Below, in pieces: positions 21,551-30,056 of a stretch of 56,399 bases of DNA. A program made the translations under genes and the position numbers. The notes under the pieces were generated by a model. It was not told the origin of the DNA. It saw only the letters and a list, made by a program, of their open reading frames with translations, and searched no databases. The DNA lies in the NCBI GenBank assembly GCA_007120165.1, contig SKOH01000030.1, forward strand, positions 1 to 56,399, given 5' to 3'. The DNA is from Clostridiales bacterium (lineage in GTDB: Bacteria > Bacillota > Clostridia > Peptostreptococcales > T1SED10-28). Positions within the stretch are counted from its first letter, which is position 1. The number at the start of each line of letters is the position of its first letter.

Positions 21551-22741
21551 ATGGCATTCAGTTTGGCATTGGTAATTTTATTGGGTTTACTCCTTAGCGG
21601 GATTTTTAAAAAGATCAAACTTCCGGGGTTGTTAGGAATGTTGATTTTAGGGGTGTTGATCGGACCCTACGGCCTGAACTGGCTGGATGAAAGCATGATG
21701 GAGATCTCCGGGGATTTAAGAAAAATTGCTCTGATTATCATCTTAATTCGGGCGGGTTTCGGGATTAATCGGGAGGCGCTGCAAAAAATCGGTTTTTCGG
21801 CTCTTAGGCTCAGTGTGATCCCAGTGGTTTTTGAGGGGGTCACGGTAATGCTATTGGGAGGTTGGCTGCTGGGTCTTACCACGGTGGAAGCTGGAATGCT
21901 TGGCTTCATCATTGCAGCAGTATCTCCGGCGGTCATAGTCCCGTCCATGCTTTCCTTTATTACCCGCAGGAAAGGGGAAAGCAAGGAAATCCCAACAATG
22001 ATACTGGCAGGGGCTTCCATTGATGATGTGGTGGCGATTACCATATTTTCAAGTTTTGTGGGGATGTACAGTGGACAGAGTATTTCCTTAGGGGCCCAGG
22101 TGCTCAATATTCCCTTGGCCATTGGCCTGGGGGTGGGTCTTGGACTATTGCTCAGTATGTTCCTTCTACTACTGTTTAAAATATTAAATATTCCAAACAC
22201 CAAAAAAGTATTAATGATTTTGGCCTCAGGGATTCTGCTTACCACATTGGAGGATGTACTACAAAATGTAGTACCCATCGCGGCGTTGCTGGGGGTCATG
22301 GTACTGGGTTTTGTAATATTGGAGAAAAAAGAAAGCTTAGCCCAAGAGCTTTCCAGAGAATTTAATAAAATATGGGTATTGGCGGAGATGGTGCTCTTTG
22401 TATTAGTAGGGGCCCAGGTTGATATCAGTCTGGCCCTGGAGGAGGGCTGGGCGGGGCCGTTAATTATCGGTCTGGGCCTTTCCGCCAGATACTTCGGGGT
22501 GTTTCTCTCCCTGATCAGAACCAAGCTCTCCTTAAAAGAGCGGGGGTTTTGTATGATCGCTTATACCCCTAAAGCTACCGTGCAGGCCGCCATCGGGGCT
22601 GTGCCGTTAACGCTTGGTGTTCCAGCGGGAGAAGTGATTTTAGCCTTAGCGGTATTGTCAATAATATTAACCGCGCCCTTAGGGGCTGTGGGCATTAAAA
22701 TCGTTGGAGAACGGGTTTTAGAAGATCGTTATAAACCGTAA
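21551..22741 (+). CDS. Cation:proton antiporter (CPA family)
   Basis: 12-TM-like, LGLLLSGIFKKIKLPGLLGMLILGVLIGPYGLNWL; downstream of fluoride riboswitch. Confidence 0.88.
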   Translation: MAFSLALVILLGLLLSGIFKKIKLPGLLGMLILGVLIGPYGLNWLDESMMEISGDLRKIALIIILIRAGFGINREALQKIGFSALRLSVIPVVFEGVTVMLLGGWLLGLTTVEAGMLGFIIAAVSPAVIVPSMLSFITRRKGESKEIPTMILAGASIDDVVAITIFSSFVGMYSGQSISLGAQVLNIPLAIGLGVGLGLLLSMFLLLLFKILNIPNTKKVLMILASGILLTTLEDVLQNVVPIAALLGVMVLGFVILEKKESLAQELSREFNKIWVLAEMVLFVLVGAQVDISLALEEGWAGPLIIGLGLSARYFGVFLSLIRTKLSLKERGFCMIAYTPKATVQAAIGAVPLTLGVPAGEVILALAVLSIILTAPLGAVGIKIVGERVLEDRYKP

Positions 22742-22776
22742 GACCGACTCAATCCGAACAATTTATTTCCGAGTTT

Positions 22777-22865
22777 AACTGGATGCAAGCCCGGGACTTC
22801 CACCGATAAGGCATTGCCAAGGTAAAGCCTTCCCATTCGGAATTTTTCCTTTTCTTTATCCAGTT
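22777..22865 (+). ncRNA. Moco/Tuco-riboswitch-like leader
   Basis: P1 aactggat/atccagtt; internal ccgggac..ccgataaggcattgccaaggtaaagccttccc resembles the Moco RNA core; directly upstream of tungsten-type AOR. Confidence 0.72.
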
Positions 22866-22946
22866 GAATTTAAAAGTCTGAAGTTTTGGGTATAGAACTA
22901 TTTAGGAGAGAAAATACAATATTCATCATAAAAGGAGGAAATACCA

Positions 22947-24806
22947 TTGCCAACCGGATATGCAGGAAAACTATTATTTGTGAATTTGACCACGGAAGAG
23001 ATTCAGGAAGAAGAACTGAGTAAAGAACTGGCCGAACAGTTTATCGGAGGATACGGCATCGGTGCAAAAATTCTTTACGACCGAATGCCGGCAGGGGCGG
23101 ACCCCTTAGGACCGGATAGTTATATCGGTTTTATGACCGGTCTTACCAATGATACGAAAACCTTATTTGGCGGCCGCTACACCCTGGTGCATAAATCTCC
23201 GATTACCGGCGGCTGGAACGATGCCAACTCCGGGGGACATTTCGGACCGGAACTGAAAAAAGCCGGATACGACGGTCTGTTTGTTTATGGAAAAGCGAAG
23301 GACCCGGTTTATCTTTATATTAACGACGGTACTGTGGAAATACGAAGTGCTAAGAATCTATGGGGTAAAACCACCAAGGAAAGCCTTGAAATTTTAAAAG
23401 AGGAGACCGGCGAGGAAAAAATTCGGGCTTCGATTATCGGTAAATCCGGAGAAAATCAGGCTTTTCTCGCCTGTCCAATAAATGATCGTCACCGGGCACC
23501 GGGCAGAGGCGGCGGCGGCGCCGTTATGGGCTCAAAAAATTTAAAAGCCGTGGCAGTTCGGGGAACGCTAAAAACCGAAGTGGCAGACCCTGATAAAATT
23601 CGGGACGCCAATATGGAAATCAGTAAAAACATGAAAGAAAACAAAGGCAATCAGCGCCTCGGTGAGCGGGGAACCGGGGGCGGCACTCCCAGCGCCTCGT
23701 TAAGCGGAGATGCTCCGGTGAAAAACTGGAAAGGGATCGGGATTCTGGATTTTGGAGAGGCATCAGCAGAAAAGGTAGGTTCAAAAAATCTTGATCGATA
23801 TAAAACCGGGAAGTATCACTGCAACAGCTGTCCCCTGGGGTGCGGTGCCGAGTACTCCGTGCCCGATGGCCGGTGGCCCCTGGAAAATACCCAAAGACCG
23901 GAATACGAAACTTCAGGAGCTTTTGGACCTACACTGCTTTGTGATGAAGAGGATGTCATTATTTATTGTAATGAGCTGTGTAATATCCACGGCATCGATA
24001 CCATATCCGCCGGAATGACCATTGCCTGGGCGATGGAATGTTATGAGGAAGGGCTTTTATCCAAAGAGGACCTGGACGGGATCGAGCTTACCTGGGGAAA
24101 TGGTGAAGCGATCGTTGAGCTGTTGGAAAAAATGGTTCAGGGAGAGGGAGTGGGAAAAATCCTCGCCAATGGATCCGAATACGCCGCAAATCATTTCGGT
24201 AAAGGGAAGAGGTATCTGCAAACGGCCAGTGGAATTGAACTCCCCATGCACGACCCCCGCTATGCACCGGGACTTGCAAGAACCTATCAGTTCGATCCGA
24301 CACCGGGTCGGCATGTAAAGGGAGGCCTTGGAAGTCTGCATATGGGTAACCGGCAGGAGGGAGATAAATACGATTATGAGAATACCGGAGAGATCGATGT
24401 AAAACTCATGGTCCACCGGGAGATTCTTAACACTGCAGGGTTTTGTCTGTTTGGAAGCGGAGTTACGCCTAAACCTCTTCACCACCAGATTATTGAAGGA
24501 ATTACCGGACGAACCTTTGATAAGGAAACCGCCCGGGACACAGGACTTCGAATCTACATCCAGCGCCACGCTTTCAATCTTCGGGAGGGAATCACGCCAC
24601 GGGATATGACCTTAACGCTAAGAGCCGTAGGAGAACCTCCCCAGGACGCAGGCCCCTTAGAGGGGATTACCGTGGATCATCAAAAGCTTGGAAGAAATTT
24701 CTTCGGTACCCTTGGGTGGGATATGGATTCCGGAAAACCACCGAGGGAGCAAATGGAAAAGCTCGGTGGACTGGAAAGGGTCATTAAGGATTTATATGAA
24801 GGATAG
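22947..24806 (+). CDS. aor: Aldehyde ferredoxin oxidoreductase (tungsten-type)
   Basis: AGKLLFVNLTTEEIQEEEL, GGRYTLVHKSPITGGWNDANSGG, CNSCPLGCG, CNIHGIDTISAG, DPTPGRH; TTG start. Confidence 0.95.
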   Translation: MPTGYAGKLLFVNLTTEEIQEEELSKELAEQFIGGYGIGAKILYDRMPAGADPLGPDSYIGFMTGLTNDTKTLFGGRYTLVHKSPITGGWNDANSGGHFGPELKKAGYDGLFVYGKAKDPVYLYINDGTVEIRSAKNLWGKTTKESLEILKEETGEEKIRASIIGKSGENQAFLACPINDRHRAPGRGGGGAVMGSKNLKAVAVRGTLKTEVADPDKIRDANMEISKNMKENKGNQRLGERGTGGGTPSASLSGDAPVKNWKGIGILDFGEASAEKVGSKNLDRYKTGKYHCNSCPLGCGAEYSVPDGRWPLENTQRPEYETSGAFGPTLLCDEEDVIIYCNELCNIHGIDTISAGMTIAWAMECYEEGLLSKEDLDGIELTWGNGEAIVELLEKMVQGEGVGKILANGSEYAANHFGKGKRYLQTASGIELPMHDPRYAPGLARTYQFDPTPGRHVKGGLGSLHMGNRQEGDKYDYENTGEIDVKLMVHREILNTAGFCLFGSGVTPKPLHHQIIEGITGRTFDKETARDTGLRIYIQRHAFNLREGITPRDMTLTLRAVGEPPQDAGPLEGITVDHQKLGRNFFGTLGWDMDSGKPPREQMEKLGGLERVIKDLYEG

Positions 24807-24844
24807 ACTAAAAAATTATAAGGATTCGTAAGTGAGGTGTCGAT

Positions 24845-25084
24845 ATGGAGATTATGGTGAAATATTTCGGCTTGGAATCTATTCAGGAAGGCTTTGAGGT
24901 GATTCTCCCGGAAGGGGCCACCGGGAAGGACTTACTGGAAAAACTTAAAAAAGAGAGCACCGATGAGGAAAAGATACTTTTGGATACCGCAACCATTATG
25001 ATCAATGAAGATAAAGGGTATCCCGGTACTGTTCTTAAAGACCGGGACCGTGTGCTGATTTTAATACCCTTGGGCGGCGGATAA
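24845..25084 (+). CDS. MoaD/ThiS family small protein
   Basis: 79-aa beta-grasp-like ORF ending ILIPLGGG. Confidence 0.85.
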   Translation: MEIMVKYFGLESIQEGFEVILPEGATGKDLLEKLKKESTDEEKILLDTATIMINEDKGYPGTVLKDRDRVLILIPLGGG

Positions 25085-25109
25085 AATTTTCAAGAAGGAG
25101 AGGCGGATT

Positions 25110-25925
25110 ATGGAAGATAATCTTAAGCTTTTTCAGCGAAGCAAAGGGCATTTGTGGACCGATGAACATATTTCCAAAGAAATGTTAAAAGCACATTTGG
25201 ATAACCGCCACGAGGGGGCCAGCAGAAAGCCGGAAACCATAATAAAAACCGTGGATTGGATTGAAAAGCAGTTGACAGCAGAGGCCAAGGTATTGGATCT
25301 AGGATGCGGACCCGGTTTTTATACAACGATGTTAAATGAGCGGGGATATGGGGTTACCGGTTTTGATATTAATCCTATATCCATTGACTATGCTGTGGGA
25401 AAAGCCCGGGAACGTGGTGCAAACATCACCTATCGCCGTCTCAATTATTTGACAGAGGACATTGGTACGGGCTACGATGCAATCATCATGATTTACTGTG
25501 ATTTCGGCGCTTTAGTTCCCGAAGAACAAAGAGCGTTGCTAAAAAAGATCAAGGATGCTTTGAATCCCGGCGGGAAGTTTTTGTTCGACGTTTTTGGTGA
25601 GGGACTCAGCCGTCTAAAAGAAGAAGGCCGGCAGTGGAGCTATGAAACGGAAGAGGGGTTTTGGGGTGTGAAACCTCATTTTGTCTTGGAAGAGTCTAAG
25701 CATTTTTCTAAGGAGAAGGTTTGGGGAGATCGAAATATTGTCATGGAAGAGGGTCAAATTCCCAAAGAATATATTACCTGGGACCAGTATTACAACAGGG
25801 AGGAAATCGAAAGATTGCTAAAGGATAACGGATTTACGCTGATTGAGTTGAATGATCAGTTAATTCCTATGAAAGGTCAAGGGCAGACGGTGGTGCATTT
25901 TGTTGTTTCAGAAACATCCCCTTAG
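25110..25925 (+). CDS. Class I SAM-dependent methyltransferase
   Basis: AKVLDLGCGPGFYTTML motif I. Confidence 0.9.
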   Translation: MEDNLKLFQRSKGHLWTDEHISKEMLKAHLDNRHEGASRKPETIIKTVDWIEKQLTAEAKVLDLGCGPGFYTTMLNERGYGVTGFDINPISIDYAVGKARERGANITYRRLNYLTEDIGTGYDAIIMIYCDFGALVPEEQRALLKKIKDALNPGGKFLFDVFGEGLSRLKEEGRQWSYETEEGFWGVKPHFVLEESKHFSKEKVWGDRNIVMEEGQIPKEYITWDQYYNREEIERLLKDNGFTLIELNDQLIPMKGQGQTVVHFVVSETSP

Positions 25926-25976
25926 AAGAAATCATAAAAAAAGATACCCCCGTCATTTGTTAAGAGGAGGGATTTT

Positions 25977-26429
25977 ATGAACTACGATGTAAGTTCTATT
26001 GACGAATATCTTAAAGTGCTGCCGGATAAAAGAAAGGAGGCGGTAGAGAAACTTCGGGAGGTAATTGCTTCTAATTTACCGGAAGGTTTTGAAGAACAGT
26101 TCACCTACGGTATGATCAGTTATGTAGTACCTCTCTCGGTATACCCTAAAGGATATCATGTGAAGGAGGGGGAACCGCTGCCGTTTATTTCTATCGCTTC
26201 TCAAAAAAATCATATCGCCTTTTACCATATGGGAATCTATAGTAAAAAAGAGGTGGAAGAATGGTTTGTGGAAGAATATAAAAAACGGGTGGCTGCAAAA
26301 CTGGACATGGGAAAGAGTTGTATCCGGTTTAGAAATCCAGACAAAATACCCTATGACCTGATCGGAGAATTATGTACAAAAATTACGGTCAATGATTATA
26401 TTGCCGCCTATGAAAAAGGAAGAAAATAA
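25977..26429 (+). CDS. DUF1801 family protein
   Basis: SIDEYLKVLPDKRKEAVEKLREVI...GFEEQFTYGMISY. Confidence 0.75.
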   Translation: MNYDVSSIDEYLKVLPDKRKEAVEKLREVIASNLPEGFEEQFTYGMISYVVPLSVYPKGYHVKEGEPLPFISIASQKNHIAFYHMGIYSKKEVEEWFVEEYKKRVAAKLDMGKSCIRFRNPDKIPYDLIGELCTKITVNDYIAAYEKGRK

Positions 26430-26446
26430 ACAAACAAGCAAATACG

Positions 26447-26482
26447 GGAAAAAAATCGATGCTGATAACCGCATCGATTTTT
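26447..26482. terminator. Bidirectional terminator between convergent genes
   Basis: aaaaaatcgatgc ... gcatcgattttt. Confidence 0.8.
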
Positions 26483-26498
26483 GTTTGCAAAGAAAGAA

Positions 26499-27104
26499 TT
26501 ATTTTTCTTTGGTGGGGGCTTTACCGCAAAGTCCAAAGAAATAAAGCTGGGCTACGGATTCCCGGAGCCTTTTATTTTCCTTCGAAAAAAAAGTGGGATC
26601 ATCAAGAAAGCTTCGAAAGGAATTGATATACATCAGAACCGCTTTTTCTGGAAGATTCGGATCCAGATACCCTTCCTTTTTTCCCTGTTCAATTAAGCGA
26701 AGCAGCATCGGGTAGGTGCGGTTTTCTCCGAAGGATTGGATCATCTCCAGAAGTTTAGGATCCTGAACATCCAAATCAATAAAGGCCTTTTCTGCTCTGG
26801 CGGCGGCTTCATTTTTATCAAAAAACAGTCGGTCGATTTTTTCCTTAAAAGTGTGCCTGCCCGCTACGATTTTTTCAGATTCGGTGAGCTTTTCATCCAT
26901 ATAATCATAAAACACCTGTTGGTAGAGGCTGTCTTTACTGCCAAAATAATTATAGATGGTGACCTGGGAAACCCCGGCTTCCTTGGCAATTTCGGTGACC
27001 CCCACATCTTTAGGACCTTTCTCCACGAACAGTCTAAAGGCTGCGGCTTTTATATTTTTCATTTTTTTTTCTCTACGACGCTGGAATCCATCCATTTTCT
27101 TCAC
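26499..27104 (-). CDS. TetR/AcrR family regulator
   Basis: AAFRLFVEKGPKDVGVTEIAKEAGVSQVTIYNYFGSKDSLY. Confidence 0.92.
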   Translation of the reverse strand: MKKMDGFQRRREKKMKNIKAAAFRLFVEKGPKDVGVTEIAKEAGVSQVTIYNYFGSKDSLYQQVFYDYMDEKLTESEKIVAGRHTFKEKIDRLFFDKNEAAARAEKAFIDLDVQDPKLLEMIQSFGENRTYPMLLRLIEQGKKEGYLDPNLPEKAVLMYINSFRSFLDDPTFFSKENKRLRESVAQLYFFGLCGKAPTKEK

Positions 27105-27188
27105 CTCTCTTTAAGGATACTAAAAAATATGAACTAAAACAACAAAAATATTTCAAAACATATTGCAAAATATTAAAAAAGGGTATAT

Positions 27189-27218
27189 TATGAAATATAT
27201 AGAAGGAAATATTTCATA
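27189..27218. promoter_or_regulatory. Putative TetR operator
   Basis: Perfect tatgaaatat-N10-atatttcata in tetR/ABC divergent region. Confidence 0.65.
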
Positions 27219-27238
27219 ACTAAGGAAATGGAAACGAG

Positions 27239-28128
27239 GTGCCGACCATGATTCAAGTAACGGATTTATCAAAGATATATTCCAACGGCAAAGGGGTATT
27301 TAACTTGGATTTTCAGGTCTCGGAAGGAGAAGTGTTTGGATTTCTCGGACCGAATGGGGCAGGGAAAACCACTACGATCCGAATGCTTTTGGGATTTACC
27401 AACCCTACGAAAGGAACAAGCAGTATCAACGGATTGGATGCGAGAACAAAAACCGAGGAGATCCAAAGGTTTTTAGGGTATGTACCGGGAGAAATCGCTT
27501 TCTTTGACAACATGTCCGGTACGGAGTTTTTGGACTTTATGACTCGAATGCGGGGAACCAATGGAAATCACCGACAAAAAGAACTGATTGATTTTTTCGA
27601 GTTGGAAACTAAGGGACGTATTCGAAAATGTCCAAAGGAATGAAACAAAAGCTCGGACTGGTGGCAGCTTTTATGCACGATCCCTCGGTGCTGATTCTTG
27701 ATGAGCCTACCAGCGGTCTGGACCCTTTAATGCAAAAATGCTTTATTGAACTGATTTTACAGGAAAAAAAGCGGGGAAAAACAATCCTCATGTCCTCCCA
27801 TCTCTTTGATGAGGTGGAGCGTACCTGTGAGCGTACAGCCATCATCCGAGAGGGTATCATCGTTGCAAAGGAGCGAATAGATGAGCTGAAAAAAACCTTA
27901 ACAAAAAGTTATATTGTCACGTTGGAAAGCGCCTCGGACATTGAACGCATCAAGGCTGGGAATCTTCATTACAAGCTGTTGGAAGACCGAAAAGTGGAAA
28001 TTCAAATCGAAGAAGATTATCAGCCTATGCTGTCGGTACTTTCCAGTTGTAAAGTAGTGGATTTAAACGCACCGAAAAAGACCTTGGAAGATATTTTTAT
28101 AAAATACTATAGTAAGGAGGATGCCTAA
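27239..28128 (+). pseudogene. ABC transporter ATP-binding protein, split by a -1 frame disruption at 27625-27628
   Basis: ORF 27239-27643 carries Walker A (GPNGAGKTTTIRMLLG); ORF 27628-28128 resumes at MSKGMKQKLGLVAAFMHDPSVLILDEPTSGLDP; one extra A in cgaaaatgtcc restores GRIRKMSKGMKQK. Confidence 0.85.
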
Positions 28129-28931
28129 TGTCTCTTCCGCTATTTATCAGCAACATTAAAAACAACCGCATGATTTGGATTATTATGCTCGTAGTGTACA
28201 GCTTTTACTTTAGCATTATGATCTCCATGTATGACCCTGAAGGATTGGAAGCCTGGGAAAATATGCTGGGAATGATGCCCGACGGCTTTTTACAGGTAAT
28301 CGGCTGGGATATGATGGGGACTTCATTAATTGCGGTGCTTGGCACAAGTTTATATGGTTTTTTAATATACCTGTTTCCCTTAGTGGTTTCCATTGTGGTA
28401 AACCATCGGCTGATTGCCAGTCATGTTGATAAAGGGAGTATGGCTTACCTTTTGTCCACTCCAAACTCCCGAATAACCATTGCAGTAACCCAGGCCGTAT
28501 TCAGCCTGGCCTCCATTACACTTTTTTTCACAATGATAACCGGAGTGGGCATTGCCTTTTCGGAAATGATGTTTCCGGGCCACCTGGACATTGGAACCTT
28601 TGTATTACTGAACGTTTATGCCATTGTTCAATATTTTGCTCTTGGAGGGATTGGTTTTGTGGCCTCCTCCATCGCCCATGAGGCAAAGCACAGCCTGGCC
28701 CTCGGCATCGGTCTGCCGATTGGATTTCTCGTCTTAGAGATGCTTGGCAACAGCAGCCCGGACCTTAACTGGATCGGAAATCTGTCCCTTTACGCCCTGT
28801 TTGATCCCCAACGCCTGATCGATGGAAACACCAGCTTCGTAGCCCTAAGCATGGCAGCCCTATTCGTCATTGCCGCCCTCTTATACGGAATGGGAATCTT
28901 CTGGTTTAACCGTCGGGATCTGCACTTATAA
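28128..28931 (+). CDS. ABC-2 type permease
   Basis: 6-TM hydrophobic ORF overlapping ATPase stop by a TAATG-type junction. Confidence 0.85.
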   Translation: MSLPLFISNIKNNRMIWIIMLVVYSFYFSIMISMYDPEGLEAWENMLGMMPDGFLQVIGWDMMGTSLIAVLGTSLYGFLIYLFPLVVSIVVNHRLIASHVDKGSMAYLLSTPNSRITIAVTQAVFSLASITLFFTMITGVGIAFSEMMFPGHLDIGTFVLLNVYAIVQYFALGGIGFVASSIAHEAKHSLALGIGLPIGFLVLEMLGNSSPDLNWIGNLSLYALFDPQRLIDGNTSFVALSMAALFVIAALLYGMGIFWFNRRDLHL

Positions 28932-28937
28932 CAGAAG

Positions 28938-28964
28938 AAGACAGCGGGACGGAGTTATTGTCTT
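28938..28964. repeat. Dispersed hairpin repeat copy R1
   Basis: AAGACAGCGGGACGGAGTTATTGTCTT. Confidence 0.7.
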
Positions 28965-29058
28965 ATGCGTATCCTTCGTCCTTGTAATATGATCAGCAGC
29001 ACGGCGTCATCTCGGTTCAAAGGAGTCAATAAACCGTACGGACCCTGCTGCTAATTTT

Positions 29059-29092
29059 TTGACTAACTTTTGTATTATATGGTATAATACAA
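29059..29092 (+). promoter_or_regulatory. Promoter with perfect palindromic operator for GntR-type regulator
   Basis: ttgact -35, tataat -10, ttgtattata-tgg-tataatacaa (29070-29092). Confidence 0.75.
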
Positions 29093-29136
29093 GCATACAT
29101 ATATTGTTTTAAAAAAGCCTGGAAGGAGGAAGCTAA

Positions 29137-29502
29137 ATGTTGCTGAAGGTAAGCTTTGAATCCCTAAAACCGATCTATCAACAGATCCGGGATCAGATTA
29201 TTTTAGCCATGGGGAAAGAAGAACTTCTTCCCGGAGAAGATTTACCGACTGTTCGCCAGCTGGCGAAGGATATCGACGTCAATCCCATGACCATCAATAA
29301 AGCCTATAATCAGTTAAAAGATCAAGGCTATATTGTGATTGACCGGCGCCATGGGGCAAGAATCCAGGATTTCGATCGCTTAAAACAGCAGAAAACGGAA
29401 CACCTGGTGGAAGAATTAGAACTGATTTTATCCGAGACAAAGCTAAAGGGGATGCCTAAGGAAGAGCTCTCAGAAATCATAGAGAAAATCTATAGAAATT
29501 AG
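29137..29502 (+). CDS. GntR family regulator (YtrA subfamily-like)
   Basis: PIYQQIRDQIILAMGKEELLPGEDLPTVRQLAKDIDVNPMTINKAYNQLKDQGYI, short C-terminal domain. Confidence 0.92.
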   Translation: MLLKVSFESLKPIYQQIRDQIILAMGKEELLPGEDLPTVRQLAKDIDVNPMTINKAYNQLKDQGYIVIDRRHGARIQDFDRLKQQKTEHLVEELELILSETKLKGMPKEELSEIIEKIYRN

Positions 29503-29523
29503 TATTTTTCAGGAAGGGTCTAT

Positions 29524-29918
29524 ATGGGGGGGGACTTCTTACCATCGGATTGATTTTTGGGTCCTGGGCCTTTGTGGTGGCAGAGGAATTTGTAGACCCG
29601 AAGATCTTATGGGATGAAGAAGAACTGTATATTCAAGCCTTAGGTTATTCTGATGAAATTGCTTATGAAAGTATTGTAGAGGTGAGCACCATTGAGGAGC
29701 TGGGAAGACGGACGAAAACCAATGGCACCGGCACTGCGGACTATGCCCGGGGGAGTTTTAATGTTCAGAGTTATGGGAAATCCAGGGTATATGTATTTCA
29801 TCAGACGCCCCTTATCATAGTCATTCACTTAGAAGACCTTACCGTATTTTATAATGAACCCACAGAAGAAGCGACCCTTGCCATACTGGAGGAGCTGAAC
29901 CGAAGGGTAGAGGATTGA
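29524..29918 (+). pseudogene. Membrane-anchored PH-like-domain protein, out of frame with its start at a G8 tract
   Basis: ATG 29524 after aggaagg RBS; G9 would give MGGGLLTIGLIFGSWAFVVAEEFVDPKILWDEEELYI continuous with ORF 29550-29918; G8 gives MGGDFLPSD*. Confidence 0.65.
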
Positions 29919-30056
29919 TAACATATAAAACAGCGAACAGCGCAGCTGTTTTAAAGCGAATGACTATAGGGATCATTTTGGGGTATAGTATTGAAAATAA
30001 GAAGGAGTATTTAGAAATTAATACCTCTTTAATAATCTGCGAAGGGTGGAATAAAC

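Noticed and set aside
21667-22524. 285-aa minus-strand ORF antisense to the antiporter
   Set aside because: Shadow ORF of a clear membrane-protein gene; low-complexity Ser/Thr/Pro-rich translation, no RBS or family motif.
24057-24569. 170-aa minus-strand ORF inside the AOR gene
   Set aside because: Antisense shadow ORF; the AOR frame has clear family motifs.
28990-29060. agcagc...gctgct hairpin with T6 considered as a T-box or riboswitch
   Set aside because: No T-box sequence or specifier structure; a long-loop terminator for the ABC operon is sufficient.
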